A DNA stretch of 33,816 bases from Bacillota bacterium (GTDB taxonomy: Bacteria; Bacillota; Clostridia; Christensenellales; UMGS416). The notes beneath the pieces are model-generated. The model saw only the letters and a program-made list of their open reading frames with translations, searched no databases and was not told the origin of the DNA. A program made the translations under genes and the position numbers. Position 1 is the stretch's first letter, and each line of letters opens with the position of its first letter. The DNA is taken from assembly GCA_023409755.1 (NCBI GenBank), contig JAEYRA010000004.1, positions 1 through 33,816 on the forward strand. The letters run 5' to 3'. Positions 7,209 to 14,332 of this stretch are shown here, one piece after another.

Positions 7209-8534
7209 TTACTTAGCGAACTGAGGCAGGTAATCGCGGAACGCCTCGAACATCTCGTCGACCATGGCGCGAGTCTCCTTGAGGGACAGCACCGCCGAGG
7301 TCAGCGGGTCGAAGCAGATGGCCTGGTAGATCAGCTCCCGGTCACCGGCGAGCGAGCCTTCCACAGCCATCTCCTCAATGCGGGCGGAGATGTTGTTCAT
7401 CAGCGCCAGCTGCGCCGGCAGCGGGCCCACCTTGAAGGCGTCGAGCCCGCGGCGGCTGGCCAGCACCGGCACTTCCACGCAGCAGCCCTCAGGCAGGTTG
7501 TCGATGATGCCGCGGTTGCGGATGTTGCCGTTGAACTCAAAGGGAGTGTGATCGCCGAAGATGGCGTTGAAGATGGATGCGGCATACTCGTGCCCGCGCG
7601 CGAGGTCGATGGGCTCTTCCATCCACTTTTCAAAGTCGGCCTGCCACACACCACCCTCACGGCGCTCATACTCCTGCAGGATGTAGGCATGGAGACCCGG
7701 GTTCCAGCCGGTGCCGTGGGTGCAGTATTTCTCGATGAGGTCGGGACGCTTGCGGAACCAGCTCACATACTCGCTGTTGTGGCCGGACGACTCGGTGATG
7801 TAGTAGCCCATGGCCAGGAAAAGCTCGTTGCGCACAATCTCCGTGTTGTAGATGCTCTCGTCACTCTCAATGAGGGCCTTGAGCTTGGGATAAATGCTCT
7901 GTCCGTTCCACTCAAACTTCAGGTAGTGGGCCTGGTGGTTGATGCCGGCGCAGAGGTAGCTGACTTCCTCCATGGGGGCGCCTACCCACTTGGCCAGCAT
8001 CTCCGCCGTGCCCTGCACGCTGTGGCAGAGGCCGGTCACGTTGACGCTGGTCTCACTCTGCATGATGCGGCAGAGCATGGCCATGGGGTTGGTGTAGTTC
8101 AGGAACACGGCATTGGGGCAGTAGCGCTCAATGTCCCGGGCGATGTCGAGCATCACCGGGGCCGTGCGCAGGAAACGGAAGATGCCGGACGGGCCCCGGG
8201 TGTCGCCCACGTTGATGTCCACACCATATTTCTTGGGGATCTCGATGTCGTTGCGCCAGATGTCAAGGCCGCCCGAAAGGATGGTGCACAGCACCCCGCT
8301 GGCACCCTTCAGGGCCTCCGCCCGATCTTGGGTGCAGGTGACGATGGCCGGGTAGTTGCCGGCGGTGACGATCTTCTCCACCGCGCGCCGGGCGTAATCG
8401 AGCCGCTCGGCCGAGATGTCCATGAGGCAGATCTCGGCGTCCCGGAAGGACGGGAAGGTCAGGATGTCCTTGACAAGCCCACGGGTGAAGCCGAAGCTGC
8501 CGGCGCCAATGAAGGTAAATTTGGTTCTGGCCAT
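7209..8534 (-). CDS. Glycoside hydrolase family 4 (alpha-galactosidase/alpha-glucosidase-like)
   Basis: A 441-residue GH4 enzyme. The family uses NAD+ and a divalent metal to oxidise C3 of the sugar, eliminate the aglycone and re-reduce, in the cytoplasm. The N-terminal Rossmann motif is FIGAGSFGFT near residue 8. NYTNPMAM near residue 150, the metal site GLCHSVQG with Cys170-His171, and GINHQAHYL near residue 197 mark the family, and SSGHNSEYVSWFRK near 275 favours the MelA/AglA-type alpha-galactosidase or alpha-glucosidase branch. Length is normal. The start at 8534 is fixed by AAGGAGG seven bases upstream. First gene of a minus-strand run with the UroD-like and azoreductase genes, and divergent from the small Asn/Cys-rich gene across 84 bases. 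Alpha-glucuronidase or alpha-galacturonidase cannot be excluded. Confidence 0.9.
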   Translation of the reverse strand: MARTKFTFIGAGSFGFTRGLVKDILTFPSFRDAEICLMDISAERLDYARRAVEKIVTAGNYPAIVTCTQDRAEALKGASGVLCTILSGGLDIWRNDIEIPKKYGVDINVGDTRGPSGIFRFLRTAPVMLDIARDIERYCPNAVFLNYTNPMAMLCRIMQSETSVNVTGLCHSVQGTAEMLAKWVGAPMEEVSYLCAGINHQAHYLKFEWNGQSIYPKLKALIESDESIYNTEIVRNELFLAMGYYITESSGHNSEYVSWFRKRPDLIEKYCTHGTGWNPGLHAYILQEYERREGGVWQADFEKWMEEPIDLARGHEYAASIFNAIFGDHTPFEFNGNIRNRGIIDNLPEGCCVEVPVLASRRGLDAFKVGPLPAQLALMNNISARIEEMAVEGSLAGDRELIYQAICFDPLTSAVLSLKETRAMVDEMFEAFRDYLPQFAK

Positions 8535-8618
8535 GGGTTCCTCCTTGTTTGTAACCACCGCGCCGGGCTTTGCGTATCCTGTATTGGACACCCAAGCATG
8601 GCGAGGAGGTTTTCAGTC

Positions 8619-8894
8619 ATGGGTTCATTGTTTGGATTTGGGGGCGGGAAGGATTGTGACAACAACGACAATTCCTTCATACTCATCATTCTGGTCATCC
8701 TGCTGTTGTTCAACGGCAACCTGTTTGGCAACAACTGCAACAACAATTGCAACAACAACAACAACTGCAACAATGACGACAACGATTGCTGCAACCAGCA
8801 GAACGACTGGTGGATCTGGATTATTATCATCATCCTGTTGCTGAGCGGCGACGGCCTCTTCGGCAACAATTGCAACAACAACTGCAACTGCTAG
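8619..8894 (+). CDS. Asn/Cys-rich small protein with two hydrophobic segments
   Basis: A 91-residue protein I cannot assign to a named family. It starts MGSLFGFGGG, then has two hydrophobic segments (residues 20-31 and 64-75, nearly all Ile/Leu), each followed by a GLFGNN/NLFGNN turn and a tail of Asn and Cys (CNNNC repeats). The second half repeats the first, so it looks like an internal duplication. There are nine Cys (13, 40, 44, 50, 57, 58, 85, 89, 91). The SD GAGGAGG nine bases before the ATG at 8619 and the sensible protein pattern argue that it is real. It may be a membrane or coat-type protein: small Gly/Ile-rich proteins with Cys/Asn tails occur in spore-forming Bacillota, but this comparison is only general. 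Divergent from the GH4 gene. Confidence 0.7.
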   Translation: MGSLFGFGGGKDCDNNDNSFILIILVILLLFNGNLFGNNCNNNCNNNNNCNNDDNDCCNQQNDWWIWIIIIILLLSGDGLFGNNCNNNCNC

Positions 8895-8902
8895 CCGCCC
8901 TA

Positions 8903-8954
8903 CATACCAAAGCGCTGCGGCGGGGGATTCCTCCCCTGTCCGCTGCTTTGTATG
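8903..8954. terminator. Long imperfect hairpin after the small protein gene
   Basis: CATAC-C-AAAGC (8903-8913) pairs with GCTTTGTATG (8945-8954) with one bulged base. Inside, GCGG (8917-8920) meets CCGC (8940-8943), and a G-run meets CCCC. It begins nine bases after the stop codon and probably ends or protects the mRNA. There is no strong T-run. Confidence 0.5.
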
Positions 8955-8961
8955 GTTCGCT

Positions 8962-9154
8962 CTGTCCGGGTTGATTCCTGCCGGTTTTGCCAAAAGGGGC
9001 AAAAATACTCCACTGCCCTCATGGAATTGCCGGGCTTGGTGCGAGGCGCCTCCGGCGAGACGCCAGGAGACTGCAAAGAACGCACCGGACAGCCGGCCCC
9101 ACCCACAACCATTCACACGACCTCCATTGCCGCAAGAGGCAATGGGGTCGCGTG
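8962..9154. ncRNA. Hairpin-rich intergenic region, candidate structured RNA
   Basis: No credible gene lies between 8895 and 9270. The stretch instead contains CTGTCCGG (8962-8969) complementary to CCGGACAG (9085-9092), which would close a ~130-base domain. Within it, TTTTGCC/GGCAAAA (8985-8991/8998-9004) forms a hairpin. Next comes a long hairpin at 9114-9154 with CCATTGCC/GGCAATGG at the tip and CGACC/GGTCG below. I do not recognise 6S, SRP, RNase P or tmRNA signatures. It could also be a row of degenerate terminators. Low confidence; strand unknown. Confidence 0.3.
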
Positions 9155-9213
9155 CAAAGCGGTATTCCAAGCGCCGTCTTGGGGGCGGTGCCGAGCGGTA
9201 CTGCTGATGTACT

Positions 9214-9251
9214 GCAAAACCCTGGGCCCCATTGGGGGCCCAGGGTTTTGC
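9214..9251 (-). terminator. Terminator of the nagA-nagB operon
   Basis: A perfect 17-bp stem (GCAAAACCCTGGGCCCC with its complement) and a four-base loop, 19 bases after the nagB stop. The T-run is contained in the stem's 3' arm. Being symmetrical, it could also stop transcripts coming from the left. Confidence 0.8.
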
Positions 9252-9270
9252 TCTGGCGCAGCACTCGTGC

Positions 9271-10029
9271 TTACAGCAGGCTGGCACTGTCCCGGTCGAG
9301 GTATAGCCGGGCCGCCGGGTGCTGGCGCAGCACGCTGGCCGGGCAGGCGGTGGAGACCGGCCCCCGCAGCGTGTCGCGCACGGCACGTGCCTTGGTGGGG
9401 GCGGGCACCATGGCATAGAGCTCGGCCCCGGCCAAGAGCGCCGGCACCGTCAGCGTCAGCGCCTGCCGCGGCACGTCGTCCAGGGTGGAAAAGCAGCCGT
9501 CGTGCACCTGCTGCAGGCGGCAGGTCTCGTCGAGCGTCACCACCTTCACCAGCAGCGGGTCATTAAAGTCGGCTACCGGCGGGTCGTTGAAGGCGATGTG
9601 GCCATTCTCCCCAATACCCAGGCACACCACATCCACGGGGTGGGCGCGGAGCAGGGCTTCGTAGCGGCGGCACTCCCCTTCCGGCTCGGCGTTGCCATCC
9701 AGCAGGTGCACCGAGCCAAACGGAAGGTGGTCGAAGAGCCGGTCCTTCAAGAACCGGGCAAAGCCCTGAGGAGCATCGGCGGCGATGCCCACGTACTCAT
9801 CCATGTGGAAGGCGTTGACCCGCTGCCAGTCCACCCCCGAGGCCTCCCGCAGGGCGGCCAGCGTCTCGTTCTGGGAAGGGGCGGCGGCAAAGATGACGTT
9901 GCACTCGGCCTTGCGCGCCAGCACCCGGCCAATGGCGGCAGCGATGTCGCCCGCGGCGGTCATGCCCAGTTCGGCCCGGGTGTCAAACACGGTGACCGTC
10001 AGCCGGTCAGCCAGAAATTCATTGCTCAT
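9271..10029 (-). CDS. nagB: Glucosamine-6-phosphate deaminase
   Basis: Converts glucosamine-6-phosphate to fructose-6-phosphate and ammonia, the last step of GlcNAc catabolism in the cytoplasm. A 252-residue protein, close to the family's 240-266. Visible sites are the FHMDEY motif with Asp77 and GIGENGHIAFNDPP with catalytic His144, equivalent to Asp72 and His143 of the E. coli enzyme. The N-terminal phosphate-loop strand reads AAAPSQNETLAAL, where many relatives have TGxSP. GAGGAGG lies before two adjacent ATGs (10032 and 10029); I use 10029 for the better spacing. It follows nagA by ten bases, with the SD overlapping the nagA stop, so the two are translationally coupled. Last gene of the five-gene operon and followed by a strong terminator. 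Confidence 0.94.
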   Translation of the reverse strand: MSNEFLADRLTVTVFDTRAELGMTAAGDIAAAIGRVLARKAECNVIFAAAPSQNETLAALREASGVDWQRVNAFHMDEYVGIAADAPQGFARFLKDRLFDHLPFGSVHLLDGNAEPEGECRRYEALLRAHPVDVVCLGIGENGHIAFNDPPVADFNDPLLVKVVTLDETCRLQQVHDGCFSTLDDVPRQALTLTVPALLAGAELYAMVPAPTKARAVRDTLRGPVSTACPASVLRQHPAARLYLDRDSASLL

Positions 10030-10039
10030 CATAACCTCC

Positions 10040-11233
10040 TCATGATTCAAAGGCCGGGTCGCACCAGCGAACCTGCCCGTCGGTCAGCACACAGACGACG
10101 CGCACGCCCTCCTCAAAGAGCACAGCATCGGCCCGGCGGCCAGGAACCAGCCGCCCCAGCTCGTGCCCCAGCCCCACGATGCGGGCGGGGGTCTCGGTGG
10201 CCATCTTCACGGCGTCGGGCAGGGTGGCCCCGGCCAGCTCCACCATATTGCGCACCAGCCGGTCGGCCGTGCAGATGCTGCCGGCAAAGGACTGCCGGTC
10301 GGGCATCAGGGCGACGCCGCCCTCCAGCACCACGGTCTGGCCGCTGGTCAGGCTCCCCAGGATGCTGGTGCCCCCGGTCTGCCCGGCCGCCCGCATGGCG
10401 TCGGTCACCACCGCCAGCCGATCGGGGCCAAGGAAACGGTAGGCCATCTGCAGCAGCGGGGCGGGCAGGTGGCAGCCGTCGGCGATGACCTCGCTCGTCA
10501 GCGCCGGCAGCAGGTAGGCGCTCTCCACCACGCCGGGGAAGCGGAACCCCTTCCGCCGCACGATGGTGGACGTGCAGGAATAGAGGTGGGTGACATGCCG
10601 GTAACCATGGAGCAGGGCCTCGCACACCTCGTCATAGGTGGCGTCGCTGTGACCGATGCAGGGCACGATGCCACGCCGCGTCAGTTCATCGCCCAACGCC
10701 GCCGCACCGGGCAGTTCCGGTGCGATCGTCCATCGGCGGATGGCCGGGCAGGCATCGAGCAGGGCGAGGTACTCCGCCGGGTCGGGGTGGCGCAGATAGG
10801 CCGGGTCCTGCGCCCCTGCTTGGGCTGGAGCGAGATACGGCCCCTCAATGTGCAGGCCCAGAAGCTTCGCCCCATCGGCAAAGCGCCCGCGGCAGCGCTC
10901 GTACATCGCAGAGGTGTGGCGCAGTTCCTCCACCGAGGACGCCAGCGTGGTGGGCAGCAGCGCCGTGGTGCCGTGGGTCAGGTGCAGGCGAGCCGCACCC
11001 TGCCAGGCTTCCTCGGTAGCGTCCATGAAGTCGTGCCCACCGCCCCCGTGCACGTGGATATCGAAGAAGCCGTGGGAGAGATACCGCCCTCCGGCGTCGA
11101 TGTCCACATCGGCCCGGGGCAGGGCAGGGTTGGGCCGGTCGATGGACACCACGACGCCATCCTCGGCCACGAGGTCGCAGGGCATGATCTGCCCATCCTG
11201 CACCAGGCGGGCGTTTCGCAGGTTGGTTCTCAT
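10040..11233 (-). CDS. nagA: N-acetylglucosamine-6-phosphate deacetylase
   Basis: Removes acetate from GlcNAc-6-phosphate to give glucosamine-6-phosphate, the substrate of NagB. An amidohydrolase-superfamily TIM barrel of 397 residues (usual length 380-400). Metal and active-site motifs in order: HGFFDIHVHG with His60 and His62, LHIEGPY (Glu) near residue 130, IGHSDATYDE (His) near residue 195, THLYSCTS (His; relatives often read THLFNAM) near 215, and VTDAM (the catalytic Asp) near 275. The start at 11233 has AAGGAG eight bases upstream and overlaps the previous gene's stop by four bases (ATGA). nagB follows directly. No GlcNAc transporter or kinase gene is in the window, so GlcNAc-6-P must be supplied from elsewhere. 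Confidence 0.95.
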   Translation of the reverse strand: MRTNLRNARLVQDGQIMPCDLVAEDGVVVSIDRPNPALPRADVDIDAGGRYLSHGFFDIHVHGGGGHDFMDATEEAWQGAARLHLTHGTTALLPTTLASSVEELRHTSAMYERCRGRFADGAKLLGLHIEGPYLAPAQAGAQDPAYLRHPDPAEYLALLDACPAIRRWTIAPELPGAAALGDELTRRGIVPCIGHSDATYDEVCEALLHGYRHVTHLYSCTSTIVRRKGFRFPGVVESAYLLPALTSEVIADGCHLPAPLLQMAYRFLGPDRLAVVTDAMRAAGQTGGTSILGSLTSGQTVVLEGGVALMPDRQSFAGSICTADRLVRNMVELAGATLPDAVKMATETPARIVGLGHELGRLVPGRRADAVLFEEGVRVVCVLTDGQVRWCDPAFES

Positions 11234-12099
11234 CGGGTTGCTCCTTCCGCCGTGGCCAACAGCGCCCGCAGCGCTTCGTCACACTCACTCACCGCGCCCC
11301 ACCCCCCTGCAGAGAATGCCCCGCCCTGGGGCACACGCATCTGTTCCTCGGTGAGGTGGTTGCCCTTGCGGTAGTGGGGCTCCAGAGAGAGCCACCCGTC
11401 GTAGCCGTCGGCCACCAGCCGTGCCAGCAGCGCGGGGTAGTCCACCAGGCCATCGCCCACCCGTACGCACTCCGGCTTCCCCCCAGGGCGCACCGCGTCC
11501 TTCACATGCACGTGCAGTAGCCGCCCGGCGATGGCCTCGTACCCCTCGGGGTAGGGCTGCTCGCCCAGCGGGTCGAACACGTCGTTGCCGGGGTCATAGA
11601 GCGCCCCGGCGTGGGGATCCCCCAGCACCGCCAGCAGCGCGGCCAGGGCGGCGTGGTTGCTGGTGTTGACGCCGGGGTCGCACTCCAGCGCCAGCAGCTT
11701 GCCGCGCTCACGCAGCAGCTGCAGCGGCCGGTGGAACAGCGGCGCCAAAACCTCGGCGGACTCGGGGCCGCTGGGCGGCGCGAAGAGCGCAAACCCCCGG
11801 ATGACCCGGCAGCCCAAGATATCTGCCGCGTCGCAGAGCCGCTGGAGCTTTGCAAACTCCCGCTCCTCCATGCCAGCTTCCCGCTCGCACTTGAGGAAGC
11901 TGCTGGAAAGAGCGCACACGGCAAGACCGTTGTCATCCAGCAGGGCACGCCACTGACGCAGCATGGCGTGGTCAACTTGGTCGATGGTCTGCTCGTCGGC
12001 GCTGCGCAGCTCCACGCCGTCAAAGCCATGGGCTCGCGCGAAGGCGATGGCCTCGGGCACGCTCTGCGTCGCCTCATCGGTGATGAATGCCAGCTTCAT
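11230..12099 (-). CDS. Sugar phosphate isomerase/epimerase (xylose isomerase-like TIM barrel)
   Basis: A 289-residue protein of the AP endonuclease 2/xylose isomerase-like TIM-barrel family, whose members isomerise or epimerise sugars or dehydrate inositol derivatives using a divalent metal. It starts MKLAFITDEATQSVPEAIAFARAHGFDGVELRS, typical of the family. Metal-ligand candidates are Glu in LALECDPG near residue 137, Asp in ALYDPGND near residue 170, His in LLHVHVKD near residue 200, and the C-terminal Glu in WLSLEPHY near 245. The start at 12099 has GAGGAGG before it. It sits between a Gfo/Idh dehydrogenase and nagA with an 11-base gap and a 4-base overlap, so it belongs to the operon. It probably converts an unusual sugar ahead of NagA/NagB. 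Exact reaction unknown. Confidence 0.83.
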   Translation of the reverse strand: MKLAFITDEATQSVPEAIAFARAHGFDGVELRSADEQTIDQVDHAMLRQWRALLDDNGLAVCALSSSFLKCEREAGMEEREFAKLQRLCDAADILGCRVIRGFALFAPPSGPESAEVLAPLFHRPLQLLRERGKLLALECDPGVNTSNHAALAALLAVLGDPHAGALYDPGNDVFDPLGEQPYPEGYEAIAGRLLHVHVKDAVRPGGKPECVRVGDGLVDYPALLARLVADGYDGWLSLEPHYRKGNHLTEEQMRVPQGGAFSAGGWGAVSECDEALRALLATAEGATR

Positions 12100-12110
12100 G
12101 CCGTTCCTCC

Positions 12111-13136
12111 TCACGCAAACCGCACCGGCTGCCCCGTGCGGGTGGATTCGTAGATGGCGGTGATGACCTGCACGGCCATGTCAGCCTCCCGCGGGGGGAT
12201 GACGGGCTCACGGTCATCGCGCACGGCCTGGGCAAGGTCATCGAGCAGCTTCACATGGCCGGTGATGCCAATGTCAAAGGGATTCTTCGCCCCGCCGACG
12301 GATTCGTTGACATCCGGCCGGGCCGGTGCATCCTCCGGGTTCAGGAAATCCCAGGTCAGGATGCCGTCATCGCTGAAGATGATGCTGCCCAACTCCCCAT
12401 GCAGGGAGAAGGTGGTGGAATACCCCGGATAGGTGGTGGTGGCCCCGGCGATGGTGCACAGGGTGCCGCTCTTCATCGTGAGCACCGCAGCGGCGGTGTC
12501 CTCCACGGCGATGTCGCGGCTGAGTGTCTCGGCCCGGCCCCACAGCGACTCCACCGGTTCCCCCAGCATCCACAGGATGAGGTCCACCCCGTGGACGCCC
12601 TGGTTCATCAGCGCCCCGCCGCCGTCAAGCTCCCAGGTGCCGCGCCAGCCCGCGCTGTTGTAGTAAGCCTGGTCGCGGTAGTAGCGAAGGTCGGCCTGCG
12701 CTAAGCACATCTTGCCCAGTTTCCCCTCCGCAATGGCCCGGCGGGCGGCGATGGCCGCAGGCATGAAGCGACGCTGGAAGATGCACTGCATGCGCACGCC
12801 GGAGGCCTCCACGGCCTGCTGCACCGCGCGGATACGGTCAACGGTGATCTCCATGGGCTTCTCGCACACGATGTGCTTGCCCGCCTGGGCCATGGCAATG
12901 CACACCTCGCCATGGGTGCCGCTGGGCACGCAGACGCACACGATGTCCACCGCCGGGTCGCTCGCCACGTCCCGGTAGTCGTAGTAGACCTTCTTGGCGC
13001 CGTGCTCCCTGGCAAAGGTGTCGGCCTTATCGGGGATGATGTCGCACACCGCGTACAGCGTGTGCTCAGGCAGCTGCTTGATGGCAGAAGCGTGGGTGAA
13101 GGCGATGATGCCGCAGCCAACGATGGCAAAGTTCAT
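12111..13136 (-). CDS. Gfo/Idh/MocA family oxidoreductase
   Basis: A 341-residue NAD(P)-dependent sugar or inositol dehydrogenase. The N-terminal Rossmann fold has AIVGCGIIAFTHASAI near residue 3 and DIVCVCVPSGTHGEVCIAMAQ near 70, then the family signature CEKPMEIT near residue 95, in which Lys is catalytic. The C-terminal alpha/beta domain contains GGGALMNQGVHGVDLILWML near residue 170, with the catalytic His. Length is normal. The start at 13136 has GGGAGGAG before it; a longer open frame reaching 13256 runs into the previous gene and is ignored. 35 bases after the other Gfo/Idh gene, 11 before the isomerase gene. The enzyme probably oxidises or reduces a sugar ring carbon. Confidence 0.88.
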   Translation of the reverse strand: MNFAIVGCGIIAFTHASAIKQLPEHTLYAVCDIIPDKADTFAREHGAKKVYYDYRDVASDPAVDIVCVCVPSGTHGEVCIAMAQAGKHIVCEKPMEITVDRIRAVQQAVEASGVRMQCIFQRRFMPAAIAARRAIAEGKLGKMCLAQADLRYYRDQAYYNSAGWRGTWELDGGGALMNQGVHGVDLILWMLGEPVESLWGRAETLSRDIAVEDTAAAVLTMKSGTLCTIAGATTTYPGYSTTFSLHGELGSIIFSDDGILTWDFLNPEDAPARPDVNESVGGAKNPFDIGITGHVKLLDDLAQAVRDDREPVIPPREADMAVQVITAIYESTRTGQPVRFA

Positions 13137-13171
13137 GGTTTCTCCTCCCTTGTCCGTAAGGACTGGTCGTT

Positions 13172-14110
13172 CTAATACATTTTCGCGGCGGCCGCGCCGT
13201 ATCCTTCCCAGAAACGGCGGCCGTCGTAACAGGGGCCCTCCTCCGTGAGGTCGCAAAGGCGCACGGGCGCGCCCCCCTGTGCGCGGGAGGCCGCTGCCGC
13301 CAGCAGAATGCGCACCGACTCCAGAATGGCTTCGGGCGGGGCCAGCCGGTTGGGCTTACCCTCCAGCGCGTCGCATACCTCCGCAAGCAGTGCCTCATAC
13401 AGGCGGTTGGCGTCCATCTCAAAGTGATAGGTCCGCTTGGTCGTGAGGATCGTGAGCACGAAGGGCTGCCACGTGCCGGTGAACGTGGTGAATGTGGCGC
13501 AGGGGCCGCCGGTGAACTCCACGTGGTAGTGGTCGCTCACCTTGCCGCCAGCCTGCCCGCGGCCCGCCCAGCGCACCCGCTCGGCCCCGGTGCCCAGCAC
13601 CCCGCCGATGGCTTCCACAATGTGAATGCCATAGTTGAACTCATCCACCCCGGCGGTGCCGTTGACTTGTACGATCTCGCCCCGTTCCTCCGCCGGAATG
13701 GCCAGAAATTCCTGGATCTCGTAGGCATAGCGGACGCTGGAGGAACCGAGGATCACCGCGCCGCCGCGCACCAGTTCCTCCACCCGGCGGCAGTCGGTCA
13801 GGTTGCCCACCAGGGGCTTATCCACAAACACGGGCTTGCCCGCCCGCAGGAAGGGCAGCATGCAGCGCAGGTGGTCGTCCCAGTCACAGCCGTGCACAAA
13901 GCCCACGTCGCTCATCTCCGCCAGCTCCTCCAGCGTGGCGCAGCGCCGCTCCAGCCCGAAGCGACGGACAAAGCCTTCCACTTCCTCGTCGGGGCGGAAG
14001 GAATCGTTGTAGACGCCCACGTAACAGGCGCGGCCGGTGCGTTCCAGCACCTGGCCAAAGGCCAGCGGGTGGGAGGTGTCAATGTTCACCGCGCCAATGC
14101 GGATGGTCAT
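13172..14110 (-). CDS. Gfo/Idh/MocA-like oxidoreductase, divergent
   Basis: A 312-residue protein that keeps the family's outline but not all its signatures. The N-terminus (IRIGAVNIDTSHPLAFGQVL) lacks the usual GxGxxG loop. The middle has VGFVHGCDWDDHLRCMLPFLRAGKPVFVDKPLVGN near residue 70-105, with the DKP form of the EKP motif. The C-terminal part includes DEFNYGIHIVEAIGGVLG near residue 165, carrying the likely catalytic His. First gene of the nag operon. The SD GGGGGA precedes the ATG at 14110. Upstream is 222 bases shared with the divergent AraC gene. The altered nucleotide loop could mean an unusual cofactor mode or loss of activity. Two such proteins in one operon suggest a two-step redox change of a sugar. 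Confidence 0.78.
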   Translation of the reverse strand: MTIRIGAVNIDTSHPLAFGQVLERTGRACYVGVYNDSFRPDEEVEGFVRRFGLERRCATLEELAEMSDVGFVHGCDWDDHLRCMLPFLRAGKPVFVDKPLVGNLTDCRRVEELVRGGAVILGSSSVRYAYEIQEFLAIPAEERGEIVQVNGTAGVDEFNYGIHIVEAIGGVLGTGAERVRWAGRGQAGGKVSDHYHVEFTGGPCATFTTFTGTWQPFVLTILTTKRTYHFEMDANRLYEALLAEVCDALEGKPNRLAPPEAILESVRILLAAAASRAQGGAPVRLCDLTEEGPCYDGRRFWEGYGAAAAKMY

Positions 14111-14163
14111 ACCGGAGTCCCCCTTTTCGGTTTGTGCGAGCCCGACGCGTCAGGCCCGATTCT

Positions 14164-14169
14164 ATTGTA
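14164..14169 (-). promoter_or_regulatory. Possible -10 box of the nag operon
   Basis: TACAAT on the minus strand, 54 bases before the start codon at 14110. A TTGGAC lies too far upstream (23-base spacer) to be a normal -35, which would suit activator-dependent expression by the divergent AraC protein. Tentative. Confidence 0.35.
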
Positions 14170-14268
14170 CCGCAGGAGGCGCCGCTCCACTTGTCCAATC
14201 GTCCGGCGAATTTGGCGCATGTTGCATTTTTGCTGGCGAAACCAGGCGGAATGCCCCGCCCCGCCCCC

Positions 14269-14297
14269 GGGACAACCCGGCCCGCCTGCGCTATAAT
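14269..14297 (+). promoter_or_regulatory. Promoter of the AraC regulator gene
   Basis: GGGACA (14269-14274), a 17-base spacer and a perfect TATAAT (14292-14297), 35 bases before the ATG at 14333. Confidence 0.65.
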
Positions 14298-14332
14298 GGG
14301 AAAAAGCCCTGCCGGAGAAGGGAGCCAGCCCC

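Noticed and set aside
8532..8626. Direct repeat CATGGGTTC flanking the GH4/small-protein intergenic
   Set aside because: Nine bases at two start codons (8532-8540 and 8618-8626) with no inverted repeats or transposase. Chance similarity.
8895..9270. tRNA or 6S RNA
   Set aside because: No T-loop consensus, no cloverleaf and no 6S-type central bubble that I can identify.
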